Shown one piece after another: positions 35,888 through 48,000 of a stretch of 64,000 nucleotides of DNA; positions within the stretch are counted from its first letter, which is position 1; every line of letters starts with the position of its first letter. Source of the stretch: Cardinalis cardinalis (lineage: Eukaryota; Chordata; Aves; Passeriformes; Cardinalidae); assembly GCA_014549065.1 (NCBI GenBank), contig JACDOX010000106.1, positions 1,678,046 to 1,742,045 of the forward strand. The letters are read 5' to 3'. The position numbers and the translations under genes are program-made. The notes beneath the pieces were generated by a model. It searched no databases, had not been told where the DNA came from, and was given only the letters and a program-made list of their open reading frames with translations.

Positions 35888-36265
35888 TGGGGGGTGTTCA
35901 CAGGGGTCCCAGGACGAGGGAAGAGATGAGAATCTTGACTCCATGTTTCAGAAGGCTGATTTATTATTTTATGATATATATTAAAAGAAAATGATATATT
36001 AAAACTATACTAAAGAATAGAAGAAAGGATTTCATCAGAAGGCTAGCAAGGAAAGGAATGGAATGATAATAAAATCTTGTGACTGCTCACAGCCTGGACA
36101 CAGATGGCTGTCATTGGTCATCAAGTAAAAACAATTTCACATGCTGGGTAAACAATTCTCCAAATCACATTCCAAAGCAGCAAAACACGGAGAAGCTGAA
36201 GATTCCCAGCTTCTCAGGAGAAAAGATCCTGGCAAGAGGATTTTTCATAAAATATGTCTGTGACA
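35888..36265 (-). mobile_element. Solo LTR (ERV2/ERVK type) with perfect 6-bp target duplication
   Basis: The element opens TGGGGGGTGTTCACAGGGG and ends ATATGTCTGTGACA on the plus strand, so it has TG..CA ends and lies on the minus strand. GGAGAC is present immediately before (35882-35887) and after (36266-36271), a 6-bp target-site duplication as made by class II retroviral integrases. The interior (TGATTTATTATTTTATGATATATATT, ATTTCATCAGAAGGCTAGC) is like a songbird LTR family I recall. There is no internal coding sequence, so it is a solo LTR from recombination between paired LTRs. Confidence 0.88.
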
Positions 36266-36271
36266 GGAGAC

Positions 36272-38271
36272 AACCATGCACAACCATGGTCATCAGCTGG
36301 AGGAAGTTGGACAATCAAGAACACAGTGTGGGATTGCTCTAAAAAGCCCTAGGTGAGGTCCAGCATGTGCCAGCCTAAGTTACACCTGGGAGCAGCAATA
36401 GGTGATGATTCCTGATGATTTCACCCAGTGGAATTGCAAGCTGCTGCCTCCCTGTGTGGCCAGTGGAAAACAATTCAGCAGGGAGCTGCTCTGGTACCTC
36501 AAGAGATTTAAAAATCAGCCCAAACAAAGCATCCATGGAGCAAACTGAACATTTCCACCTCAAGTTCTCCAAGTGAGTTGGGCTGAGGAAGGTTTTGGGG
36601 AAGGAAATCTCTGAGGAGTTTGCAGACTCACACAGTGTTGAGCAGTGTGATAGGCACTGCAGAAACCAAGGGGGGGAAATCCTCCTCTTCACTACTTGTC
36701 CTGTGCTGTCCCTGGGATCAGGANGTCAATTGGGTCTGCCAGAGCTTTGCCTCCGTTTCCAAAGACAGACAAAGAGGTATTTTAAGCCTGTGTAAGCTTG
36801 ACTGTGACCTGAGCAGGTACTGAGGCCCCAGGGAAGTCAGCATGATCACATTCATACAAGGTGATCATATTCACACAAGGTCTGTTTTCTTCCTTGCTAA
36901 TGGCGTTTGGTCTTGATTTAGCTTTGTGAATGCTTTTTCACAGCAAAAAAGGACAACCAACGTAGACTCCAAGTCAAACTCTCTGTGAATATATGTAAAA
37001 ATGTTTATCAAGACATTCCCTATTTCAGTAAAATTGTCTTGGTTAGTGTTTAACAATGTATTTCTGTACCCAGGCCTCTGACTCCCTCCCATTTCTTCCC
37101 CCCTTCCTAATTCCCTCCCAATTAAGTGGCTGCTTCTTCTCAAATAATCAATGTTAGTTAAAAATGTGTCACAGTGTGGTCTTTGTATGACTTCCATTCA
37201 AAGCTCATGTCATTTAGACTTTCATTGGGAGCTATTTTGTCCCATAAAAAAGTTCAAGGCAGCAATTTGTGAATCCTGCTCAGCCAAGTAGAACTGTGGA
37301 AAAGAGGAGTCATTCCAAAAGTCAATTAATGGTGGCCTGCCAGAGTTCTCTCAGTTTTTTCCAGGGCCTGTCATGGGCTCACATCTGTCAGCCCCGTGTT
37401 GCCCAGGCTGCAATCAGCTGCCATTACATGGGAATAATGGGTTTATTCACACCATTATTGGCTTCTGTGGGGCAGACACATTTGTATATCACTTTACGGT
37501 GTAGCAATTCCATTTACATAAAATACAGGCAATTGTGTTAGTCTGGCTAAAGCACTGAGGGAGGGTGGGAGGAGCCACCAATCAAATAATAAAAGCTGAT
37601 TGAAAAGAGACAGATAATTGAGGTGAAAATACCATCATGAGCAATTCTTGATCCTAAATTAGTTCAACAGAACTTTAAGGAAGCGACTTAGTTGCATTTT
37701 GTTTGTGCTTGTATTAAACTCCTTAATGTTTTTTCAATGTCAGAAAAGAGCATGTACTTTTTACAGCACCTACATTCCATTCAAAAAATCAAGTAATTCT
37801 TGGTGAAGAAAGGGCTTTTTTTGCTTTAGAGGTAGTTTTCTCCTCACAGGTTAGAGAGGGTTTTCACATTTGCCTTTAAAGGAAGAGAAATCAAGCAGAG
37901 ATTGAGCAGGGGAGAAAAATACCTAGAGAAAAAGCACATAACATTCACACAGAGCAAGAGATGTTAGAGGGACTTTTCAGTACNGAGCACAGGCTGCTTT
38001 CTAACCTTCCCCAAAAGACTCTTCCCAAAATCCAGAGTTATTTTGTGAGGCAGAGAAAATGTAATGATGAATGTAATAAAATGATGAAAGAGAAATAATT
38101 GTGAGTTTAAAAGTCAGTTCACAGGGCTCACAGAGTCATTATCTTCAGGAAATCCTCCAGATCCCAGTTTGGGGGAATTGTTAACTTTAGTCCTTGGTTT
38201 TAACTCTGCTCCAGATTCAGTATCCAAAGATTGGGCTGGAATTCTTCAACTCTCAGCAAGTGTCTCCCATG
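36272..38271. other. Spacer and probable 3' UTR of the METRNL-type gene
   Basis: No coding exon was recognised. The METRNL-type stop lies at 38272-38274 on the minus strand, so its 3' UTR extends into this interval; TTTATT at 37442-37447 (AATAAA on the minus strand) is one possible end. A small 20-bp-period repeat (GATCACATTCATACAAGGT / GATCATATTCACACAAGGT) is at 36843-36880. Confidence 0.4.
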
Positions 38272-41200
38272 TCAGTTGAGCTCAAGCTCACAGGGGTTGG
38301 CTCCCCTTTCTCTGGCAGCCTGGTAAACCAACATGAAATGCTGGAACCGAGGGGCACAGCCCAGCCAGGCTTGCCCAAAGTGTTCCTTCCCAGTGAGGAG
38401 GAAATCTCCCCCTCCCCTCTTCACCCGGCACCGCAGGAGGGTTCGGATGGGGCCTCCCCACTCCCCACTCCTGCTCCCTCCCTCCTGCTGGAAAATCTGG
38501 TTTTTCTGCCTGTAGACCTTCTGGGCTCTGACATCCACCTGGTTCATGGTTCTCTGAGTCATGGGAGACACCTTGGATGGAGCCTTTCACCACTGGATGT
38601 GAAGGAGACAGGAGGTGGTTATGGAGCAGCAGGAGAACAGTGCAGGTACTACAAGATCACAGAATGAAAGAACTGAGAGCAGCTTTGCTGAGCAGTTTTG
38701 ACACCTACCACCTGCACATGGACACATTTCTGAGCTTACATTGCATCCTTTGCACAGGGGATCCCCATGCAAGCTCTGCTACATCCTTGGAATTGTTCTT
38801 TATGAGTGCTCAAACCAGCTACACCAGGGGAAAAAGCTTGATAATGCAGAGTAGTGGAGGATAAAAAAGCACATGACAAGAGGTCAGCTCAGGGATTAAT
38901 TTTTTTCAGTCTGTGTTCCAAGACTATGACTACCACAGATGCCTCCTGCCTGACTCCAGGGGACTCTGGAGCTGTTCCATTCACACCACTAACAGAGGCT
39001 GATCCAAGAAGAATTGGAATATTATTTGGCCAGAAAAAAAAATGAGAGCTTGTTAAATGTTTTTCAGTTAAATGTTTATGGAGTTTTTTTCCCTCTCAAA
39101 AGACAATGTCATCCATCCACCAAAGACACTTTGGGAGATGATGAACAACACTAAAACTCTTAAAGTGACTTTATTTGAAGCTTCTTATAAATCACTTTGC
39201 ATACATGTACCTTCTTCTCCCAGAAGAATCCTAGCTGGAAGGAAAGCGTAAGAAGCCATTGCCTCTGTTTGAAAGCATTCTTTGCATCCATCATATGCAG
39301 GTGTTTGTTGTCCTGAAGCCACCTTTATCATTGTCACTGCCCCCATTTTCCACAGCAATCAATTATTCTTCTACCAATTAAATTAATTTCAATCCCACAT
39401 CCACAGAAGGCTCAGAAACATTCACTGTTTGAGGAAGAGCTCTTCAGCAAGTGAGAGGTTACAAAACCACCCTCCTGCCACTAAACTCCTTCACTCTTGT
39501 ACAGAAAACTCAACAACCCAAGATGCAGAAACACCTTTTCTCAGAAGTTTTCAAGAACTTCCTCATTCATTTGGATTTCCAAGGGAATCCAGAATTTTGT
39601 GTAACAGATGTCTCTGGTCTCTGTCTCCCTCTTTGTGTGACCATTTTTAATCAGATGCAGTCAAGCCTATTGACAAGCTCTAGTGCCCTTGTTCCTGGTG
39701 CTCCAGGCTGCTCCTGCACTGCTCGGGGGGCAGTGGCTGCAGACCCCCATGCTCAGGATAACCATAAAGCCCCCATTCACTGCAGTGCCACTTACACTTT
39801 CATTAGCAGCTCTTTTCTCTAATCAAACAGCTGATGAGCGCGATTTGTGAGGCAGGGCAAGGAAGCCGGGCCACAAAGAGAGTCAGTTCAAAGGGCTGCT
39901 CCCTCTGGGCTGTGGGTGCTGTGAGTGTGAGTTCCCTTCGTGGGCCCGGGCCCCCACATCTGTCAGTCTCCAGCGGGGACAGCGCTGGCTCGGGAACCAC
40001 ACCTTCCTCCAGGACAGACAACAGCCCCAACAGGGCTGGATGGCACCACTTGGTTCAGAAGAATAAAAATTACCAGCTGTGGAGCACTCTTAAGGAAGCA
40101 TGCTCTGCACTGGTTTTGTATTTGCACCGTGATGCTGGTGTCTGATTTTAAAAGCCTTAAAGTATGGCAAGCCCTGGTAGGAAAGCACTGATGTAGTGAG
40201 GTTTTAAAATGTTGAATACGGAGTTCTTTAAGTTTACAGCAATAGAATCTTTACATTTACAGCAATAGAATTGGGGCTATGTGGAGAGGCAACTCTGCAG
40301 CTTTAGCTATTTGAGCTAATCAGAGAGGTACAAATGTGCATGTGGAAAAATGTGGCAATAAAATGAACGAATTACAATTGAAATAAAAAAATCTATTGCA
40401 TTAGTGAGAAAAATTGATTTTTTTTAATGTATTATCAGATGACTATATCTTATTATTTCTTTTCTTATGGACTAATAACTGTGCTGTTCCCTCATAAGGG
40501 ATGAAACCTAACCAGGATGTCACTGGAGGAAAGTTTAGATCACAAGAAATCTTTAGCTAAGTTGCAAACAACTCACTGCCTCTACAATAAAAAACTGGGG
40601 AGTGTCAAACTGAGGAGAGAGAGAAGGCAGATTCATAACTGGGATAAAAAAATACAAAGGGAATAAAAATGACCACACCAAGCATGTTCAACCTGAGTGT
40701 ACATCTACACACGTGACTCAGCTCCAGCTGCGAGCCAGCAGCACCCCTGTGAGCATTGCTCACAGCTCAGTTTAGTTCAGAACCTTTCTGCCGGCAGGAA
40801 ATCAGGACCTTGGCAGCAAAGCTTCTCCCTTCTGGGTTTCACTTTGTGTCCCTCCATTCATATTCTTTTCCACAGTTTCTTTCCCAGATCAGAGAGCACA
40901 GTCATGCTATTATTTTACGAAAAACAGCATATAAATCCAAATAATCAATATAAAGTAAAGGCAGAATGACTCCCCTTTAGTCAGCTTACCAAAATCACTG
41001 CTGCAGATGGCCATAAGGAGTTCCGTGTTGTCACAAGGACGGCACATAGCTAGAAAAAACAGAGCAGTTACTCGTAACACTTTAGTATATCCCATTGCAA
41101 AAGGACTGCTGAATTCAGAGCAGAAACTGGGCAGAACAACCAGCTTGAAAAGCACCATGACNAGATGCAAACCAAAATTCTTGTTATGCAAATACAGCAC

Positions 41201-42933
41201 AGCAAAGCAATAAGCACAGAGGATGTTCTCAGAGGGCACTGCGGGCAGAAGGGCTCCTGTGCAACGCCAGAACAGCCTCTGTCTCCAGGGATGCCAGTGG
41301 GGATCGGCTGCCGCCTTGGATCTGCCCAGCAGCGGAGCCCCTGTCCTCACCGTCAGCCAGGGCCATCTTGCTGAAGCCTCACGGGGNCGGCCGTGCTCCG
41401 CTGGCCCAGCAGCTCGCACTGGAAGGCGGCGGCGCGGCGGCCGGTGTCCCTGCGCGGGCCGGCCTGCAGGAACAGGGCCACTCGCCGCGGCCTCCGGGCG
41501 CTGAAGCGGGACACGTGGCGGGGCCGAGGCCCCTCTGCCTCGCTCAGCACCAGGGGCAGCTGCCCGGCACGTTCCACGAAGATGCCGGCGCCCTGGAAGT
41601 CGCTGGAGGGTTTGATGCAGAGCGTGGTGTGCTGGGCACCGGCCACGCTGGGCTCCAGCACCACGCGCAGGGCCCGGGCTGGGTACACCCACTGCAGGGA
41701 GCCCTCGGTGCAGCGCAGGTGAACCTGCTCCACAGCACGGGAACGGGGCTCCCGGCCCAAACCACTGCAGGAAACAGCACCGTCAGTAAAACAGCACCGT
41801 CAGTAAAANNNNNNNNNNNNNNNNNNNNNNNNNNNNNNNNNNNNNNNNNNNNNNNNNNNNNNNNNNNNNNNNNNNNNNNNNNNNNNNNNNNNNNNNNNNN
41901 NNNNNNNNNNNNNNNNNNNNNNNNNNNNNNNNNNNNNNNNNNNNNNNNNNNNNNNNNNNNNNNNNNNNNNNNNNNNNNNNNNNNNNNNNNNNNNNNNNNN
42001 NNNNNNNNNNNNNNNNNNNNNNNNNNNNNNNNNNNNNNNNNNNNNNNNNNNNNNNNNNNNNNNNNNNNNNNGCACCATGTGGACATCCAGATCTTATTCC
42101 TAACTCTCCTAATGACCCTTAAATTGGCTTCCTCCGGCTGGATTGGATCCTTCCCTCGCACCCCTCGGGTCTGAACTGCAGCACCACGCAGGAGCCACAG
42201 AGGACGGAATGCTCACAGCTGGGTGCATGGGAAGGAGCCTCAGTCCCTTTCACCAAATCCATGCTTGAATGTCTGCAGCACCCAGAGAAATGTCGGAGAG
42301 CAATTTCTCACCGCTAAATAGCTCAAACCTTTTCCTTGTGGTACAACTGGCCACTGCTCAGTTGTCCAGAAAAACCCACCTGCAAGTGCATCAATGGGGG
42401 TGAGAGCCACTGACTTGGAGCAGGAGCTGTATGTTATGCCTGAAAATGTTGTTTAAAGATCTGCTTTCTAAAATTAATATTTCCAATATAAACTCATCAA
42501 GAACATGTTTTTTGATAAATAGGGTGGTGCTGCTCCCGAACTCCCGCTCAAGCCTGTGCAACTCCATTGCTTTCAGAACAGTTACTTTTGCTGAGGCCAC
42601 TTCTGAAAGTCAAATCCCTACCACATAATTAGTTAAAAGAAAAGTAAAAAGGCAATAAGAGACAGTGGGAAAGGATGTAATATTTGAGAATATCGAGAAC
42701 ATTTGCGGCCTATTTCCCTGCCGATGACTGAAGTAAACCCAGCAGCACGGGGCACTGCGGCCAGCTCCCTCCCCGCGATCCCGGTGCCCGCAGCCCCCGG
42801 GCCNGGCCGTGCGCACCCACCTGCCCCTCCAGCTGCAGCGGTCGGCGCTGCCCGGCCGGGATCCCCCTGCCAGCAGCAGCGGCGGCAGCGGCAGCAGGGC
42901 CGGCAGCCCGGGCGAGCCCCGCTCCGGGGCCAT
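38272..42933 (-). CDS. METRNL-like: Meteorin-family secreted protein (METRNL-type), 4 exons, two frame breaks
   Basis: Meteorin-family proteins are secreted, cysteine-rich factors acting on glia, neurons, fat and immune cells. Exon 1, 42821-42933, encodes a signal peptide and CSWRG. Exon 2, 41383-41764, gives GLGREPRSRAVEQVHLRC and most of the CUB-like domain (QWVYPARALRVVLEP, GRRAAAFQCELL). Exon 3, 40990-41049, gives MCRPCDNTELLMAICSSDF. Exon 4, 38272-38592, gives VVKGSIQGVSHDSENHE, then after a frameshift VYRQKNQIF, FLLTGKEHFGQAWLGCAPRF and the end NPCELELN. That ending is nearer METRNL than METRN. Exon 2 ends in phase 0 but exon 3 needs phase 1, and exon 4 shifts frame near 38542 (net +1 or -2). 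With the splice sites as read, translation would stop at the start of exon 4. An n at 41387, four bases from the exon 2 donor, could hide a missing base. It is therefore either a gene with sequencing errors or a decaying copy. Intron 1 contains the assembly gap. Confidence 0.85.
41774..41808 (-). repeat. 17-bp tandem repeat at the edge of the assembly gap
   Basis: ACAGCACCGTCAGTAAA occurs twice in perfect tandem (41774-41790, 41791-41807) and a third copy begins as the n run starts. The gap therefore probably begins inside a longer array that could not be assembled. It lies directly beside the acceptor of exon 2 of the METRNL-type gene. Confidence 0.9.
41809..42071. other. Assembly gap (263 n)
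   Basis: A continuous run of n falls in intron 1 of the METRNL-type gene. Its true length is unknown. The left edge is a tandem repeat and the right flank is unique sequence. Confidence 1.
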
Positions 42934-43150
42934 GGGCCGGCGGCTCGGCCGGGAGCGGCCCGGGCTTTAAGGGCGGCGGGAGGGAAAGGGGTGGGCTGGG
43001 GGTCCGGGGGCGGCGGCCGCGCCTGGCACCGACCCCTTCCCCCTTCCCCCTTCCCGCGGGGAGAGCCCCCAGCGCTGGGGACAGCAGGGACAGCCCCCCG
43101 CCACCCTTCCCTCTGCGCACCGCTGTCCCCAGCGCCCGGGCCGGGCACCC
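42934..43150 (-). promoter_or_regulatory. CpG-rich promoter region of the METRNL-type gene
   Basis: GC- and CpG-dense sequence without a TATA box lies immediately upstream of the minus-strand start codon and continues into exon 1 and the start of intron 1 (to about 42720). This is typical of a vertebrate CpG-island promoter. Confidence 0.6.
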
Positions 43151-43440
43151 CCCTTTGTCTCTGAGATATTTAGAAGTGATTAATAACAGCTCCTCATCGG
43201 CGTGTAGGAACAAACATAATCGTACCAACATAATCAAAGCGAATTTTGAATGAATGANGGAAATCCAAAAGTTTTAACTTCTGCTTTCATGATTATCTTT
43301 CAGGGGTCCGTGCACAAGAAAGCTCCGGGGCCCACGATTATCATGCTAAAAGCCGGGCTGTGCCTGCCAATAATTAGATTTCTATATGCATTGCCCTTTC
43401 CATATTTTCAATGAATGACATGGGGAGATGCTCTTTTGCA
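43150..43440. promoter_or_regulatory. Candidate conserved non-coding element
   Basis: Between two GC-rich blocks lies an AT-rich tract dense in homeodomain-like cores: GATTAATAAC, AACATAATCAAAG, GATTATCATGC and CAATAATTAGATTTC, plus the octamer-like ATATGCATTG. There is no coding frame. The composition contrast and motif density suggest an enhancer, but conservation cannot be judged from one sequence. Confidence 0.3.
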
Positions 43441-45000
43441 GGTCTGGGAGAGCGAGGCTCTTTTCTGCAGCTCTTAAGCACGGAATGGGGGTTTCGCGGC
43501 CGGGCGGGGACAATGGCCCTCGGCGCGGCTGGGGGGCACAGCCCGGGCTCCGCAGGGCTTTGTTCGCACGCAGCGCCCGCGGTCCCCGCGACCCTCCGGC
43601 CATCTGCTCCCCTGCGGCTACCGCGTGTTCTCCCATTGCCCGCAGATGCACGGGCACAGGCTGCCTGCGAGGAGCCATTCTCCCGAAGAGGAAAATAAAT
43701 TTGTTAGGGGAGAGACCCTGAAACCAGAGCTTTAGTCCTCAAGTGTCTGATACCAGATTCCTTGAATCCTATTTCGACCCACTTTACTGTTCATTCACAA
43801 AAACTTTGTATTTTTACTGTTATTATCAAAAAAAGAAACAGAATCTCAGTCTTGACTCACACTTTGCTGATGTCCTGTGTTCTTCCCCACACATACCTGT
43901 GCTATGACTCCTTGCACAACTTTTGGCTAAAATTTGGCTCTGCACGGCTCATTCCAGCAATTCTAAAAACATTTAAAGACGCATCAAACCTTGCTGGTTA
44001 TCAGCATTAGTGCCAGTGATCCTGAAAGCTCTGTGAAACTATTGTCTTACCCATCTAAGAAAAAACCTGCTGAATATCTACGCTCTGACCCCATCCTGAA
44101 TGGAAAACAACACACAAATAGTCTTTAAAAGGTTTCATCGTGGCATAATACAGGAGCTGAGAGGCCNGAGCCCTTCTCTCTTTTGTGCAAATGAGTTTAG
44201 GGAACAGAGGATAGGACTTGGGGAGGGAACTGACACTGATAAAGTGGCCCCACAGGAGGATTTATTCATTTATTTACTCAAAGGAACCCATCTGCTGCCA
44301 TCAGGGGAAAGCTTGGAGCCACTTGATCCCTGAACNTCTCCCGGCAGCAGCGTTTCCCCTCGCTGGGGAAAGCCTCGTGGGAGTTTTGCTGATTTGCTCT
44401 CACCAGCACCTCCTGCCCCATCTCCAGTTTCTACTGATACCAAAACATCTCCTGGTAAACTTCTTATTTGAAAAACTGCTCATCACAGCTAAGGCATTTG
44501 CAGGGCTCCTTCCCCTCTTCGAGTAAATAATGTGCAGCATCAGAAGCTATTTTAAGATCCCCAAATCAGTGGTACCAGAGGTGAGAAATAAGAACGTGGA
44601 CATTTCACACTACTGTTGAAGCCTGGGAATTCAAACCATTTTAACCACACCTATTGAAAAGCCACACAACCTCAGCTCCTCCCCGAGGTGAAGAAGAATG
44701 AACCAGGAGCAGGCAAACAGCTGCTGAGAGATCTTTGCAGGTTACCAGTGTTAGTTTTANCTCCAGATGACATTACCAGGCTGTCTAGAATTTTTCCCAT
44801 GTGTTGAGGTTTGAGATGCTCAAATTTTGCAGCAGGAATTTCAGGCAGTAGCACGGCCACAGAGTTCAACAAAATACAACTTTGTTCTCAAAATGCCTAA
44901 GCTTATCCAGCTGCAGCCCTCCCAGAGTCAGGCAGTCATCCGCATCCTGGGGCCGTTGCAGAGTTGAAGACTCACATTTGTTTTTATGCATAGCAAGGAA
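43441..45000. other. Spacer between the METRNL-type gene and DGKE
   Basis: A second GC-rich block is at about 43480-43680, possibly an outlying part of the same CpG island. The rest has no recognised gene or repeat. Confidence 0.4.
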
Positions 45001-48000
45001 AAGGAAAAGCTGAGTTTAAATACTTTAATCCACACCCTTAAATCTACAGAGAAATACAGTACAAATAACGAGACAAACAGATGCATTAGGAAATCCAGTA
45101 ACAGAGCCAGTGCTGGGAAAAATCTGTATTTACAAATGTCTATGAAGAATATGGAGCAGCTGTTTCTGCATAGAGAATTTTAGGGAGTGCAGGGCACAGA
45201 GAGAGGCCGTGGTACAACTGGCTGANGTTTTCACTTTCCCCGTGCTGTGTGCAGTAACCACAGAGTGGGCAGCTCTGTGGCTCCACTGAAGCTGCAGCTG
45301 CCCAGGCAGAACCTGGCCCAATCACACACTGTGCCCATGTAACCAGGGCACCAACCATCACAAATTTGTATGAGACAAAAGCACACTCACTGTGCCTCTG
45401 CAGCAAGTAAAACCAGGTATCTCTGCTTTTCTAACAACGACTTTTACAGGATTACCTCCTTACCCTTCCATTTCAGCCTGCCCTCTCTTCAAAACCAAAG
45501 GAAAACCAGTTTGAGGTTTGAAAACATGGCCTGATGGCAAGGAAAAATTTGCAAATTTTGATTTAAACTTTTACTCTGGAGGTCCAAGATGGTGCTAACT
45601 GGTTTTTCCATGGCAAGCAAGACCTCACATCCTGTCCAGCTGTGAGCTGTGGGGCTGCTCTGGGGTTTTGCTCTCTGAGGGGCAGGAATGGTGCAGTGTC
45701 TGCTCACGTTTGGGCACTAAATACAGACCTCAAACTACACTACAAGGAAACAACTGATCTGCCAAGAGTCCACTGATCACTCCTTACTGCTCTGTGGGAA
45801 ATAAAAAATACTGAATCCCAAATGTCACCTTTCTCAATTGAAAACTGCCTAAAATGTTATGAATTCTATTTTNTGAGCTATTTCTTGCACTTGAGGCTCA
45901 TATTTTCCTTGTTTAGTGCCACTTTAGAACATATAGACAAACATATTCAATATAAATCCCACGTGGCAGCATCACAGCATGTGTAGCTAAAGAATATATT
46001 TTTTTAAACTGTTAACATGCTGACATTTTCTTGTAAGGAGTAATTACAAATTGAAAGTTACAGCTCTTAAAAGCAACATTTTACAGTATTCTGATCACTA
46101 CTTACTAAACAACTACTATACATACTGAAGTTACAAGCTACAAAAATAAAAATCCATTTTGTTTAACTACAAAAATCCTAGAAAGANAAGATGGCTGGAG
46201 GTATTCGAAGGATATTACAGCAGTTGTAGCAGACAAAATGGCTTTTGAGGGATGTAAACCTTGAAGGTACAGAATGCAATCAACTCACATATAATTTTTA
46301 TGCTGAAATCTACAAACAAGTTGCAAATTAAACAATGCAAAGAATTAATCACATACAGCAGCAGGGGGACACAGCACAGGACACAGGGCAGTATTAAAAA
46401 GTACAATTTGGAGCACATTCATATTTTTGAACAGTTAAGGGCCAGATCCTCAGCCAAGGTCAGTCTGCACAACACAACCAGGTTTAGTCGAGGCATGTGG
46501 CTTTATTCCAGCTTGAAGTATCTCCCTGAGATGCCCAAAGCCTGAATTGGGTATTCAGCACTCGTAGATGATAAAATCGTGCTTTAGAACTGCGGCCTCA
46601 ACACTGCTGAAATAAAGAATGTGTTAATTCTCTCCATTCACTTATATATCACAGGAAGAAGTGGTCTCTGCTGCCTCACCCTGTGTTCAAGAAGCACCTC
46701 TCATTTCTCAGAAGAAACCAGCATTTTAAATTAAGTGGTTGACATTCAAAAGAATCAATTACATCCTAGTATTTTTGAAGACAGTCTAATTTAATTCCAA
46801 CTGAAGACTTAAATTTTTTTTTATTTTCCAAAAGGAAGAAAACTGCTAGCAGTCAGTACAGTTAGAACACATGCAGATTTTTAAGTGTCCTGCTCTTCCC
46901 CAGAGACTAACTGGGTTACAGTGCTGCTCTACCAAAAGCATTTGTTGCCAAGTAAAAACCAGTAACTACTCTAACACTGATGCTATTGTGCTGATCACAG
47001 CTAAAGGTGCAGAGCTTTTTATTTAACCAGTGAGATACAGTAACACACACTGTAAAAGCTTCAGTGCAATGTAGCACAGAACCAGAAGGAATTGGCCAGA
47101 CTGAAACCAAACCCTTCAAGGATCAGTTCTCAGAACCTGTGGAGAAAAGGGATGTTCCTCCCCAGCAGCAATGAGAACAAAGATTGTACTTTCAATACAG
47201 GCCAGGGGTATTGGGGAACCTTTGGAGTCCNGGTGGTGATGGTGACAGGAAAAGCCAACCAGGTGGGTCACTGGGCCAAGAACAGCTGTGTGAAGCCATT
47301 CCAATTTTCTTGTCTGACAAAGCCTTTGACAGAAGGTTCTGTGCACATAAAAATACCCAGCACATCCTCTAAACGTGAGGGAACAGTGCAATGTGAGCCA
47401 GGCTAGGAGCTGACCCACAGAAAGGCTCTCCATGCAGATTTATGCTCTTTCTATTGCCTGTCACAGGACTGAGAACCTACATTAAAGAAAGTTATCAGAA
47501 TCTGACCAAACTTGCTACTGGATGCAGCAATACAACTTAAAAATAAACTTCATGAACTCACTTTGAAGTGTTTGACAATCAGTGTTGTTGTTTACCCTGT
47601 ACATTTTACACAAATCTATAATATATTGACTGGCAGAAGAAACAGTTTGCTATTTGGCTTTTTGAAATATTGTTTTCTCTATTTTTCCAATGTTTATGAT
47701 TAACAGGATAAGGGAAAACTCTTCAGTGCAGGACAGGAGCTCCAGCTGCAGAGTCCCCTTCTCCCAGACAGAGATTTCCAGGGCTCCAACCTACAAGNAG
47801 TAACTGCTTGGATGGAGGATCTGCATTTAAAAAGCATGGGGCACTTTCCATTCACAATGCACACTGGGCAGCTCCAGCTCTGGTACAAATCAGCCAAGTC
47901 CACTCCTGCTGGACAATCTGGGAGCCCATTGCTGGGGCCAAACTGGGCTAAAAACTAGAAACTGGGGCTAAAACTGGAAACAGCTCCATCAAAGTCATTC

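Noticed and set aside
41800..42078. Open frames across the n run
   Set aside because: They are artefacts of translating unknown bases.
42703..43237. GC-rich open frames of 153-175 aa around the METRNL-type exon 1
   Set aside because: Composition artefacts of the CpG island; only the 42821-42933 exon has family similarity and a donor.
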